Of a DNA stretch of 64,000 bases, positions 43,443 to 52,727 are shown piece by piece; position 1 is the first letter of the stretch; each line of letters opens with the position of its first letter. Origin of the DNA: Oleiharenicola sp. (GTDB lineage Bacteria; Verrucomicrobiota; Verrucomicrobiia; Opitutales; Opitutaceae). Under the pieces are notes generated by a model that had not been told where the DNA came from, did no database searches, and worked only from the letters and a program-made list of their open reading frames with translations. The position numbers and the translations under genes are program-made. The stretch spans positions 1 to 64,000 of the forward strand of contig JANYDW010000040.1 of the NCBI GenBank assembly GCA_025363455.1, in the 5' to 3' direction.

Positions 43443-44399
43443 TCAGTTTGTCTTTATTTCGCTGAACTTGAGCGCGCCGACCATCCCATGAAGTGGTGCT
43501 CCGTCAGGAGCGCACCACTCGGGGAAGCTGTCGGGCAGTGGTGTGGTGAGGACAAATTCGGATGGTGGACTGGATGCTCTGGCCACTTGCCAAGCGACAC
43601 GCAAATCTGCAAGCACTTCTGCACGAGCATTCGCGTTCAACGGTTTTCCCAAGGTCTTTATTTCGAAGTCATCCGGGACACCGTTGTCATTGATGTCCTC
43701 GAATAGCGGATTCTCATCGCTGCAAACGAGCCCGCATAACCAGGCCCCTCCTTTCCCGGCAGTAATATGAATTTCCGACAATCCATTTTCGGGGGCGGGT
43801 AAAGGCATATCTTCTGCCACGAGCGTGTCACGAAACCACATCGCCCACGTGCCCGCACCCTTGTCCAGTTTTATGGTGACTATATCGAGAGTCGCCATGC
43901 GCGCAGCTTCAAACAACATTAGAGGTACCTCGTGATTGATAAGCTTGTTTGTACCATTGCCATGAATTGCGGCATACGAACTATCCTTCAGGCTGGTCTC
44001 GATGACTATCGATGCACCACCTACACTGATCATACTTCCGATTGATGCATTCAAAGTGAAGGTTACGTAATTTGCTCCCGCTTTCTGGACCCTCAGGGGT
44101 CTATGCCACACCGAGCTTGGTTCGATTGCCAGATAGGGCGCGTCACCTCGGGCTTTTAGCTGGGAGTGTTGGTCAGTGGTGAGGCTGAGGACCTCGAATG
44201 CGTCGCCTCGCACCGGTTTCTTGCCGAGTTGATCTGCCTCAGAGGTTAAGCGAGGCAGGCCTAGCGGGGCTTTTCGCAAAATCGAAATAGTGGATTCAGT
44301 TCCGAATACTCGTGGTGCGATTAGTGATACGCAAAGGAGCGCCGAATATGCCAGCGCTCGTTGAGAAGATGGCGAAAATGCACATGTATGAATTCTCAT
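43443..44399 (-). CDS. Hypothetical exported protein with a calcium-loop-like motif
   Basis: The 318-residue protein has a signal peptide (ALAYSALLCVSLIAPRVFG), a jelly-roll-like middle (VTFTLNASIGSMISVGGASI, GTWAMWFRDTLVAED) and DENPLFEDINDNGVPDDFEI, a D-x-N-x-x-x-D loop of the EF-hand or thrombospondin-3 kind often placed before C-terminal segments of secreted verrucomicrobial proteins. Nine bases separate it from the next exported-protein gene. Confidence 0.72.
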   Translation of the reverse strand: MRIHTCAFSPSSQRALAYSALLCVSLIAPRVFGTESTISILRKAPLGLPRLTSEADQLGKKPVRGDAFEVLSLTTDQHSQLKARGDAPYLAIEPSSVWHRPLRVQKAGANYVTFTLNASIGSMISVGGASIVIETSLKDSSYAAIHGNGTNKLINHEVPLMLFEAARMATLDIVTIKLDKGAGTWAMWFRDTLVAEDMPLPAPENGLSEIHITAGKGGAWLCGLVCSDENPLFEDINDNGVPDDFEIKTLGKPLNANARAEVLADLRVAWQVARASSPPSEFVLTTPLPDSFPEWCAPDGAPLHGMVGALKFSEIKTN

Positions 44400-44591
44400 A
44401 GAGCAATTCCTCTTTATGGGTGGGACCGTCAGTTAATATATCCAAACGCTATACCTAGCGTGATATGTGGCCCTCACATCACAGTAGCAGTTATATTTTC
44501 TGCAGCGTCCGCGAAAACAAATCAAATTCATTCGCGCCCACGAGAGGTGCTTTTCAAAGTAGACATTGATTTGCAATGGGTCGCATCTGAG

Positions 44592-45257
44592 TCACCGCAC
44601 GAGCGCGTAAAGGAGGAACCGCTGGCTCGTCCCATCTGAAAAAGTTGCGAGGCAGAAGATTGTGGCGGTTGTCCCGGCCCATGTCGCCGAATCGGGAAGA
44701 ACTGTGAGCGTGTACTTGGCTTTTTCCTCGAGCGATTCGATCCGCGCTGTGGTCTTCGATGGATCGATGCGAACGATTTCAACTCTAGCGAATTTGTATC
44801 CCGTGGCAGGCGATATTGTCACCGACTTCGCGGCTTTCGCTTCGCCGTCGCGCCATAGCAACATCCGCGGTGAAAAGTTGACCAGATCCGGAATCATTAC
44901 TCTTAGAACAAGCAGTACCGAACTTGTTGGAATTTCGTCTGTCGTTACGGAGATGATATTTTCCTGCTGCCCTGTTCGTTCACCAAGCACGAAGATCGCT
45001 TTGATCTCGCCCGATTCCCCAGGACCATAGATCCGTTTCGTCAATTCTGCAGAAGTGCATCCGCAGCTCGTACTAATGTCGGTGATTGTGATGGGAGTGT
45101 TTCCTGAATTTTTGAAATAGAATACTCCCATAGCCTGTGTGGCGCCATGTGTGGCGGTTAGATCGATTTTTTGGGTATTCCAGCTGAGTGCCCCAAACCC
45201 GCACGTCGGCCCTAAGCATGCTGCAATGGTCAGAAATTTTGCTATGAACGCATTCAT
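44592..45257 (-). CDS. DUF1573 domain exported protein
   Basis: The 221-residue protein has a signal peptide and an N-terminal immunoglobulin-like domain of the DUF1573 type: FYFKNSGNTPITITDISTSC followed by GCTSAELTKRIYGPGESGEI and VLGERTGQQENIISVTTDE. These domains are extracytoplasmic and of unknown function. It heads the four-gene exported-protein run on the minus strand; a gap of 192 bp separates it from the next gene. Confidence 0.82.
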   Translation of the reverse strand: MNAFIAKFLTIAACLGPTCGFGALSWNTQKIDLTATHGATQAMGVFYFKNSGNTPITITDISTSCGCTSAELTKRIYGPGESGEIKAIFVLGERTGQQENIISVTTDEIPTSSVLLVLRVMIPDLVNFSPRMLLWRDGEAKAAKSVTISPATGYKFARVEIVRIDPSKTTARIESLEEKAKYTLTVLPDSATWAGTTATIFCLATFSDGTSQRFLLYALVR

Positions 45258-45474
45258 CGGTGGAGTTTGGTCATCTTGGCGAATTTAAGGATGTGTCCGG
45301 CAATCGACGGTCAGTACGCCAGCGCTTGATATTCTAAAGTCAATGACATCATCGCCGCTTTCGTCATGATTGCCGGCAATGCGGCCATTGGAAACATCCA
45401 AACGCCCGTAATCCTATAGCCTATTGATGTTCACTGGTTACAAACCAATGGACCCTCAGCGCCTCTCTCCCTTC

Positions 45475-45795
45475 TTACGCTCCCGGGATTCCGATCAAAT
45501 CGAGCGACGCTTGCTCTAGGCCGGTCGTCGCCGATACGGATGCTGCCGGTGCCATCTGCGTCGCGCGGCGGATGTAGTCGCAAACCGAATCGTAGGCGAC
45601 CAGACGTACCCCGCGCAGTGACCCGCGCTGCCGCAGTGCGACCATCTTGATTTCGCCGGAGCCGGCGGCCTTGTAATACCAGCCGCGCGAAAGCCCGAAA
45701 TGCGGGTCGCGCTTGCCGGGTGCCGGCAGTCGGAAGAATTCAACGCGCTGCATTGCAGCGTCGGTCGGCAGAGGAGTGTTTGGGAGTGAGTTCAT
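45475..45795 (-). CDS. Putative excisionase / AlpA-like DNA-binding protein
   Basis: The 106-residue protein contains FFRLPAPGKRDPHFGLSRGW, then YYKAAGSGEIKMVALRQRG and GVRLVAYDSVCDYIRRA. The order helix-turn-helix, basic wing (ALRQRGSLRGVRLV) and Y-D-S-x-x-x-Y-I is what excisionase-like winged helices of integrative elements in this phylum look like. GGA lies 8 bases before the ATG. Its position inside an integrase-bearing element supports the role; it remains inference. Confidence 0.55.
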   Translation of the reverse strand: MNSLPNTPLPTDAAMQRVEFFRLPAPGKRDPHFGLSRGWYYKAAGSGEIKMVALRQRGSLRGVRLVAYDSVCDYIRRATQMAPAASVSATTGLEQASLDLIGIPGA

Positions 45796-45822
45796 GGTTA
45801 TTCCTTTTGTTGTTGGTTGATT

Positions 45823-45969
45823 TCAAAAAATCTGAGTTCGGCTCGTGCGCTCGCCAATGACGCGCACCTGCTGAATTTGCGGTAGCCGGTCTCCCGCTTT
45901 TGCGGTAGGCGCAGGCGCATTGTTTGCCGCGGCGGGAGCTGCTGGGATCGATTCTTGGGATGAGTTCAT
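45823..45969 (-). CDS. Possible small protein (48 residues)
   Basis: From ATG 45969 a 48-residue frame rich in Ala, Pro and Gln (ESIPAAPAAANNAPAPTA, then LPQIQQVRVIGERTSRTQIF) ends just before the excisionase-like gene. Both begin with MNS. Coding is uncertain and there is no family match. Confidence 0.3.
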   Translation of the reverse strand: MNSSQESIPAAPAAANNAPAPTAKAGDRLPQIQQVRVIGERTSRTQIF

Positions 45970-46012
45970 GGGCGTTTGCTTTCGTTGTGGGCACATCTTA
46001 CAGCAACATTCC

Positions 46013-46168
46013 GCGCGAAAATAGGGGCAGCGTGTGAAGCGCGCGCTGATCCTATTTTCGCCCGATGCCAGCCCACGTGGTGATGCGATGCCTTCATGCC
46101 AGCATCATACCCCACCTCGGCACTCAGAAATAGGGGCAGCATTGGGGGTCCTATGCTGCCCCTATTTC
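46013..46168. repeat. Two hairpins with ATAGGGGCAGC arms
   Basis: The first hairpin (46015-46061) has arms GCGAAAATAGGGGCAGCG and CGCTGATCCTATTTTCGC. The second (46127-46168) has GAAATAGGGGCAGCA and TGCTGCCCCTATTTC. They resemble the hairpins associated with REP-type transposases, but no such transposase is in the window. Confidence 0.75.
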
Positions 46169-46174
46169 GCGGGG

Positions 46175-46261
46175 GTGGTCACGGTTTCCATGGCGGCGAT
46201 AGACTTTCTCAAGGTCTACGGGCCGCAGCGAGGCGTCGGTATGGAAACCGACGCCCACCCC
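46175..46261. repeat. Family E repeat in the mobile element
   Basis: Arms GTGGTCACGGTTTCCATGGC and TATGGAAACCGACGCCCACC. The complement of the ada element at 29878-29962 aligns with it over nearly its full length. Confidence 0.85.
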
Positions 46262-46878
46262 CCGCATCGTCGGCTCAGGCGGCTGGCGCGCCAACGAGCG
46301 CGCAACGATTGCTTTCTTGTTAGTTGCCCCGAGCCGGGGGTGCGGGGGCGGCGGCAAGCGCCCCGCCTTTTGCGGCGGCTACCCCCGAGGCGAAGCCGAG
46401 CCGCCGCAATCTCGGCACCGTCCGACTGCCGTGGCCCGACACCGCAAATGCGGCCCTGGGCCCAGCCACGGGTCGGCGGGCCGGAGGCGAAGCGCAGCCG
46501 GAGCCGTAGCGCCCGGCGTCCCGTGGTCCGAGCCCGACATGCCGCGATCTCCACGAGGGGACGCGGACAGACCGCCGCGGTTGCCTGCGTTCCTTCGTGG
46601 GTGTCAAACTTTCGTAAGTGCGAAACGAGGCAAGCTGTCGTGCCTGATCTGTGTGTTCATGGATGACGGAGCCGGCCCGGCAATTCGTTACCATTTTGGT
46701 AAGGGGTAATGTGTCTGCCTAAAAAAGAAACGCATCTGCGTTTCGGATCGGGGACCGTGGTCGGTCGGTTCGGGCGAGACTTACACTTTTCTCGGTAGGA
46801 CATCATTCGCACCGGGAGGCGTGTCGCATGTCTCCGTGTTGACTTCTCGCGCCTATAGTAGAGGGGCACGCATAAATC
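46262..46878. other. Gene-free region upstream of the relaxase, probable oriT region
   Basis: A very GC-rich stretch (46270-46600) without credible genes is followed by two compact dyads. TTACC-5-GGTAA at 46688-46702 is followed by GGGGTAATGTGTCTGCC, and GAAACGCA-TC-TGCGTTTC lies at 46727-46744. Short hairpins followed by a T-G-T-C-T tract just upstream of a MobF relaxase gene resemble the nic region of R388-like origins. No biochemical signal can confirm it here. Confidence 0.45.
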
Positions 46879-49632
46879 ATGTTGAGACCAAAACCTCAGT
46901 TGAATCTGCACAATGCGCGGGAGTATTTCCGCGAGCATCTGTGCGTGGGCGACTACTATTCGGAGGGACAAAAGATCGCTGGCGAGTGGTACGGAAAGGC
47001 GGCAGAAAAGCTGGGGCTGGCAGGTGTAGTTACGGAGAAAGACTTTCTCGCCCTGTGCGAAGGACTTCATCCGCAGACCGGCAAACGGCTGACGCAGCGG
47101 ATGAACACCGTCCGCTATGAGAACGGCCGGACTGCGGCCAATCGGCGAATCTTTCATGATTTTACCATCAGTCCGCCGAAGAGCGTGTCGGTGGTTGGGC
47201 TCTATCAGGATGCCCGCATCATCGAGGAACATCATCGGGCGGTGCTTTGCGCGCTGGCGGAACTGGAAAAATTGGCTGAAACCCGGGTCCGTAAGGCGAA
47301 GCAGAACGGCGAGCGCGTCACTGGCAGCATAGTCGCGGCGTGTTTCCGGCATGATACCAGCCGGGAACTCGACCCTCATCTCCACTCACATTGCGTCGTT
47401 TTCAACGCCACCCATGACCCGGTGGAGGACCGCTGGAAGGCCCTCCAAACGGGCGGGATGTATCGGGCCCAGAAATTTGCCGAGAACATCTACTTTCATG
47501 AGTTGAGCAAGGGCCTCCACTCACTCGGCTATGAGATCGAGAACAATGCGCGCAATTTTGAGATCAAGAACGTGCCGGCGAGTGTCATTGCCCGGTTCTC
47601 CAAGCGACATGCCCAAATCGATGCCGAGGCCAAACGGCAAGCTGCCACGGGCTATGCTGGTGACCTGGGCGAGCTACGCACGCGGGTCGCACACGAGCAT
47701 CGCCGCCGCAAAATCAAGAACTCCTCCGCCGACGAACTGCGACCACATTGGAGCAGGCAACTCGCACCCGACGAACAGCGGGCGCTTGCGTGGCTCCGTG
47801 TCGCATCGGCCGGTCCTTCCCAGACCGCCGATGTGCGCGGAATCGTTGCCTGGGCCGACGAGCACCTTTTCGAACGCCGGTCAGTAGTGAACGACTATGA
47901 ACTGATGGCCGCAGCGCTCGCGCGTGGCCGCGGTCACGACTTCGACCTCGTCGATCTCAGGCGCGCGATTGAGGAACGTGACTACGCCCGGAAAGAAGAC
48001 TCACCGAAACTCATCTCGCGGGAATTGCTGCGTTGCGAGTTGGAGATCGTGGTTGCCGCCCGCGATGGCCGCAATTGCTTCTTCAACTTGGGGCCCAACA
48101 ACTATCAGCCGGACTCGGGCCTTTCGCCGGAACAGGCACAGGCGGCACGACGGATTCTGACCAGCCACGACTTTATCACTCTCTTCCGTGGCGGCGCGGG
48201 CACCGGCAAAAGCCATACGCTGAAGGAGGTCGCGCGTGGTATCACGGCTGAGGGTAGTCCGGTCATGGTGCTGGCGCCCCAACGCCAGCAGGCGCAGGAC
48301 CTGCAAAACGAGGGGCTGCCCGCGCAGACCCTGGCCCAGGCCCTCACGACCCGCCAGTTTACGCCCCACGTGGTTGTCATCCTGGACGAAGCCGGCCAGG
48401 TCGGTGGCAAAGACCTCCGGGAGCTGATCGTGCTCGTGAAGGCCCAGCGTGGCCGGCTGATCCTCTCTGGCGACACCCGCCAGCATGGCGCCGTCGCGGC
48501 GTCGGATGCCCTGCGGGCCATTGAAAAGCACTCCTACCCGCGCGTGGCCGTGCTCCGCACCATCCGCCGGCAGAATCCTGAGCTTGCCCGGTCGGCAGAA
48601 GAAAAGCAGTTCATCCGGAGCTATCGCACCGCCGTAAAGGAAGCGGCTTCGGGCAAGATTGCGGAGTCTTTCGATCGGTTGGAAAAGCTGGGCTGTGTGC
48701 GGGAGCTGCCGGACGAACCGCGCCGGGTGGCACTGGCCTGCGAATACCTCAACGCCATCGGCCGCGATGAGCGCCCGCTTGTCGTCGCCCAGACCTGGGA
48801 CGAAGTCCGTGCGGCCAACGATGCGGTCCGGGCGGCGCTGCGATCGGCCGGGAAATTGGAAGCGGGCACGATGCTGACCACCTACCAGCCGCTCGACCGC
48901 ACCGAAGCGCAAAAGCGCGATAGCCGCTTTTACGAGCCGGGCCAGTCGGCGGTTTTTCTCAAGCGGTATGGCCGTTTCAAAAAAGGGGACCTTTGCGGAA
49001 TTGGCGGAGCCAATGAGCGCGGCGTCGTCATCGTGAAGGATGGCCGGGCATCAACGGTGAGCTATCGGTATGCCGACCGGATCGCCGTCGCAAAGGCGAC
49101 GGAAATGGAAATTGCGCCCGGCGACCGCCTTCAACTCAAGGCCAATGGCCGCAGCATCGAGGGCGCCCGCCTGCACAACGGCGAGTTGGTAACCGCCGCC
49201 CGCGTCGAACCGACGGGTGCGCTGGTGGTCACCGATGAACGCGGAACAACGAAAACGCTCGCACCGTCCCACCGGCTGCTCGTCCGGGGATACGCCGTCA
49301 CCTCCTACGGGTCGCAAGGCCAGACCACAGACACCGTAATTGTTGCCGATGCTGGCAACCGAGCCGCAACAAGCGAGGAGCAGTGGTATGTGAGCATTTC
49401 CCGCGGCCGAAAGCGTGTCGTCGTGTTGACGCCGGACAAGGCGGCACTGCGCGAGAACATCCAGCGCAACAGCGAACGCGAGCTGGCACTGGAAAACACC
49501 CCAGACCGCAAACGTGCCGAACGTGAATATCAAGGCTGGCACAGGAGGCATGAGATAGTCCGTCGCAATGTGATGCGGCACGAGTTCGTGATGCGGCAGA
49601 TTCAGCGTCAACAAATCCGTCAACGCATATGA
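46879..49632 (+). CDS. MobF-family relaxase-helicase (TrwC/TraI type)
   Basis: The 917-residue protein has an N-terminal TrwC relaxase domain: an early Tyr pair in GDYYSEGQK, FTISPPKSVSVVGL, and the 3-His metal motif in FRHDTSRELDPHLHSHCVVF near 157-172. A helicase follows, with Walker A RGGAGTGKSHTL (about 439), Walker B VVILDEAGQV, GDTRQHGAV and the final SYGSQGQTTDTVIVAD motif. It nicks oriT and unwinds the transferred strand. No coupling protein or mating-pair genes accompany it, so it defines a mobilizable element. Confidence 0.95.
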   Translation: MLRPKPQLNLHNAREYFREHLCVGDYYSEGQKIAGEWYGKAAEKLGLAGVVTEKDFLALCEGLHPQTGKRLTQRMNTVRYENGRTAANRRIFHDFTISPPKSVSVVGLYQDARIIEEHHRAVLCALAELEKLAETRVRKAKQNGERVTGSIVAACFRHDTSRELDPHLHSHCVVFNATHDPVEDRWKALQTGGMYRAQKFAENIYFHELSKGLHSLGYEIENNARNFEIKNVPASVIARFSKRHAQIDAEAKRQAATGYAGDLGELRTRVAHEHRRRKIKNSSADELRPHWSRQLAPDEQRALAWLRVASAGPSQTADVRGIVAWADEHLFERRSVVNDYELMAAALARGRGHDFDLVDLRRAIEERDYARKEDSPKLISRELLRCELEIVVAARDGRNCFFNLGPNNYQPDSGLSPEQAQAARRILTSHDFITLFRGGAGTGKSHTLKEVARGITAEGSPVMVLAPQRQQAQDLQNEGLPAQTLAQALTTRQFTPHVVVILDEAGQVGGKDLRELIVLVKAQRGRLILSGDTRQHGAVAASDALRAIEKHSYPRVAVLRTIRRQNPELARSAEEKQFIRSYRTAVKEAASGKIAESFDRLEKLGCVRELPDEPRRVALACEYLNAIGRDERPLVVAQTWDEVRAANDAVRAALRSAGKLEAGTMLTTYQPLDRTEAQKRDSRFYEPGQSAVFLKRYGRFKKGDLCGIGGANERGVVIVKDGRASTVSYRYADRIAVAKATEMEIAPGDRLQLKANGRSIEGARLHNGELVTAARVEPTGALVVTDERGTTKTLAPSHRLLVRGYAVTSYGSQGQTTDTVIVADAGNRAATSEEQWYVSISRGRKRVVVLTPDKAALRENIQRNSERELALENTPDRKRAEREYQGWHRRHEIVRRNVMRHEFVMRQIQRQQIRQRI

Positions 49633-49779
49633 ATTTAAAGCAAGAAATCGAGCAACGCAACGCAGCCGAAGGGTACGTGCCATGTCATGAGGCCGGTTCG
49701 AACGCGAGAATGGTCACGCTTGAATGAGACTAACTTTCGTACCCAACAAGTACGGTAATTCGACGGACGATTACTCCGA

Positions 49780-50934
49780 TCAGAATGGAGCGAGGCCTAG
49801 CTTCCGCCACTGCTCGACATTAATGAACAGGATATCATGCATCGCGAGATGCTTCCGTGCTTCATCAGAAGCATCCTTGTTTGCCTGAAAGAAGGCCCGC
49901 GCGGAAATTTTTTGCCTGTTTTGCTGTGCCAGTTGAGGATTCCCGCCCGCTCTTGAAGAGGGGCCCAGATCAGTGTTCCCAAGTTCGGTTGTCTCGATGT
50001 AGAAGGGCTTGGATGATTTCTTGTCCAGATAAACTAAGACGAAGCAATGCCCTGGGACGGTGACGAGTTGGGTATGTAATCCAATTTTCCTAAAAATTGA
50101 GGCGAACAGCACGCTTCTATCCACGCAGTTGGCCTGTTGATATTGGAAGGACTCGGAAATCGGCCGCACGGTTTGGCTGAAAACCTGATCTGACTCAGCT
50201 GAGGGCGTGACGATGTTGCTATATTTTATCCCGCGATTTTGCAGCACATACCAAACGGAGAATATCTGCTTCAGCACATCACGTTCATCGTGTTGATAGT
50301 CCGCGAAACTGTTGGTGAGACCGACATGCGAAGCCTCTTGGAGAATCTGCTCAATGATCGGACTGTTCTCGTTGACGTAGGCGGCAAACATCCAGCGCCA
50401 ATCCTCCCGTCCTCGGGAAAAAGGACAGTCTGTGATGGAGCGGACCTGCACGGTTTTGGTCTTTGTGGTAACCATGGGACGACCGTTTTGAGAACTGCTC
50501 TTTTCCATAACCCGGATGGTTATCGTTTCCGGCAGCGGAGTCGTTTGCGCCCGCAATGCGCTGTAGTCCAATTCGAGTGTGGGGTAGACAAAATACGTCA
50601 CCCCGCGTGCCGGGAGCGTGACACTGATCCGGCTCGGTTTGATAAACTTGGTGCTGCTGACTTCTACCAGAACCTGGGTATTGGGTCTGGTAGCTTCGAT
50701 CCCGACCCCAATTAGTTTCTTCCAGTCACCAAAGTGGTTGGGCATCGCTTTTGCTGGGGGCCTCATAGTCGCAGTCGCAATCAGGAATGACGGGAATAGG
50801 TCGTTACCCATCACCAAAGCCGGTCCCCAACGCGTAGTCTGGTTTTGCCCAAAAACTGGGGAACCGGTAAGCCCCAGCAATAGAACCCAACGAACGGCCT
50901 TCCAAAGCAGAGCACTGATACCTACCAAATCCAT
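49780..50934 (-). CDS. Exported transglutaminase-like protein
   Basis: About 384 residues from ATG 50934, chosen because a signal peptide follows (MDLVGISALLWKAVRWVLLL to VFG-Q). The C-terminal half has VWYVLQNRGIKYSN, then QQANCVDRSVLFASIFRKIG and TVPGHCFVLVYLD, which supply the Cys and His of a transglutaminase-like (papain-fold) core. ETTELGNTDLG may give the Asp or stabilising region. The N-terminal half is beta-rich. Substrates are unknown. It faces the relaxase and is divergent from the Septu-like pair. Confidence 0.72.
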   Translation of the reverse strand: MDLVGISALLWKAVRWVLLLGLTGSPVFGQNQTTRWGPALVMGNDLFPSFLIATATMRPPAKAMPNHFGDWKKLIGVGIEATRPNTQVLVEVSSTKFIKPSRISVTLPARGVTYFVYPTLELDYSALRAQTTPLPETITIRVMEKSSSQNGRPMVTTKTKTVQVRSITDCPFSRGREDWRWMFAAYVNENSPIIEQILQEASHVGLTNSFADYQHDERDVLKQIFSVWYVLQNRGIKYSNIVTPSAESDQVFSQTVRPISESFQYQQANCVDRSVLFASIFRKIGLHTQLVTVPGHCFVLVYLDKKSSKPFYIETTELGNTDLGPSSRAGGNPQLAQQNRQKISARAFFQANKDASDEARKHLAMHDILFINVEQWRKLGLAPF

Positions 50935-51247
50935 GGATTCCGAGCTTTGCCATCCACTCGGGAGTAGCAACGCTCTTTGCGGGAGAACTCGCTCCTGTAG
51001 GCCAGTGTCCACCGTTTCGCTCGGGCTGATACCGCAATGCCAGCGCAATTTTCGTGCGGTGGAATTATTTTGGCAGAAACTTACTGCCGCGTCCTGCCCC
51101 CAACTCCACTCTAGCGCGAGGCGTGGCGGTTTGGATTGCGCTTTGGACCAATCATTCAATCTTCAGCAGGCGCTTCGGGGGCCGACGGAGCGATGGTGGA
51201 TTATAGATCTCACCCTCTTTTAACCGTACCACCGGGAATAAAACGTC

Positions 51248-52726
51248 ATGCGCATCTTATCGATAGAGTTGGCGGACGTGCGCCAGTTTCCTGAAAAGGT
51301 CATCAAGCTTGAACCCGGATTTAATTTGATCGTTGGGGAAAACGGTGCGGGAAAGAGCACGGTGTTGCGTGCGTTGGCCAGTGCGTGCGGGAAGGTTGCG
51401 AATTTCGATGCACGCAACCGACTGGGAGATCCAGACATTAGATCGTTTGCCGAGCAAAGCCGTGTCCGAGTCGAATTCGACGTCGAAAGCACGGTCGGAT
51501 TCTTCGGGCTAACGCGGTCCAGATTTGATCAGGTGAAACGCACGGGCCGGCGACCGGCGCTTAAAATGATTTGGTTCGGCGCCAATGAGTCGTTGGCTCG
51601 GCCCTTTTCAGGACAAAAGACGAGGAAACGTCGGGCAGGAGGCAAGGAAGACTTCGATCGCAGAGAGTCGCTGCGCTATCGCGAGGAATACCTTTTTCGG
51701 GAAGAGTTCATGGATTACGACGATGACGAGAGCGAACACGTGGAATTCGGTCGGAGCCATGTCGTACGCAATTTCGTTAGCCGTATCCTGGGAAACTTTT
51801 CGGACAAATTTGAGCGATTCGCCTGGCGGTTCGTTCCCTACGACTGCGTCGTGACTGTTGGCGAAGTTGATCCAAAAGACGTGCTAAACGCTAAGTCGTT
51901 TACGCGGTCAGTGGAGAACGGAATCATGCGATATCTTGAAATGGAAGAACCGCCGACCCGCAGGCGGGGCTGGGGTAACCGCAGACGTGTGCGATTTGAC
52001 GGTCACGGGCGCCCGATATCGAATGAAAAGCGGATTCGGCCTTTCCATGAATTGCATCGCATCATCGATGAGGCGACCCATCGGTCGAAATTCCGGGTGG
52101 ACATGGAAAAGATGACGGTGGAATTGAAGCTCTCACCGCGAATTTCTATTTTTAGCCCCGAAGGTCCATTTTCACTCGATCAACTTTCGGACGGGGAAAA
52201 ACGCATCTTTTCGTTGGTCGTGGACATTGCCCGACAGCTCAGCCTCCGACCTTTTCACATGCGGGAAATCAAGTCCGCTCGAGGCATTGTGCTGATCGAC
52301 GAAATTGACTGCCACCTGCACCCGAAATGGCAACGGATGATCGTGAAAGCATTGGAGGATCTTTTCCCATCCTGCCAGTTCATCGCAACAACCCACTCCC
52401 CGTTTGTAATTCAGGGGGTGCAACCGGGGCGTCTGCATACTTTGGACAATGCTCCCCTGGCTGACTTCACAGACCGAGGAATTGAGGAAATTGCGTTCAA
52501 CGTGATGGATATCAAAAATCCTCAAGTGAGCAAACGGTACCTTGAAATGCTCACTGTCGCCAAGGAGTACTATACTCTGCTTGGGGAGGCGAAACCCGAC
52601 ACCGTCCAAAAACGAGCTGAATTAAAGGTGAAGCTTCAGGCCCTCTCCAGTCCTTATGCCCGTAATCCCGCGTTTCAGGCATTCTTGGACATGAAAACAA
52701 CCGCGGCTTTGGGACCGGAGGACTAG
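51248..52726 (+). CDS. ptuA: Septu-like AAA ATPase (PtuA-type)
   Basis: The 492-residue ATPase of the ABC/SMC-like AAA_15/21 type has Walker A VGENGAGKSTVLRALA, a signature FSLDQLSDGEKRIFSLVVDI, Walker B GIVLIDEIDCHLHPKWQ and the switch His in IATTHSPFVIQ. An HNH protein follows one base after its stop. This pairing defines Septu anti-phage systems, in which the ATPase complexes with and controls the HNH nuclease. The middle region, with Arg/Asp-rich insertions, does not match anything I recall and may be a lineage-specific sensor. Confidence 0.85.
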   Translation: MRILSIELADVRQFPEKVIKLEPGFNLIVGENGAGKSTVLRALASACGKVANFDARNRLGDPDIRSFAEQSRVRVEFDVESTVGFFGLTRSRFDQVKRTGRRPALKMIWFGANESLARPFSGQKTRKRRAGGKEDFDRRESLRYREEYLFREEFMDYDDDESEHVEFGRSHVVRNFVSRILGNFSDKFERFAWRFVPYDCVVTVGEVDPKDVLNAKSFTRSVENGIMRYLEMEEPPTRRRGWGNRRRVRFDGHGRPISNEKRIRPFHELHRIIDEATHRSKFRVDMEKMTVELKLSPRISIFSPEGPFSLDQLSDGEKRIFSLVVDIARQLSLRPFHMREIKSARGIVLIDEIDCHLHPKWQRMIVKALEDLFPSCQFIATTHSPFVIQGVQPGRLHTLDNAPLADFTDRGIEEIAFNVMDIKNPQVSKRYLEMLTVAKEYYTLLGEAKPDTVQKRAELKVKLQALSSPYARNPAFQAFLDMKTTAALGPED

Positions 52727-52727
52727 C

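Noticed and set aside
46034-46666. Protein gene on the plus strand upstream of the relaxase
   Set aside because: The frame runs through hairpins and a family E repeat, is Arg-rich low-complexity sequence, and has no family match.
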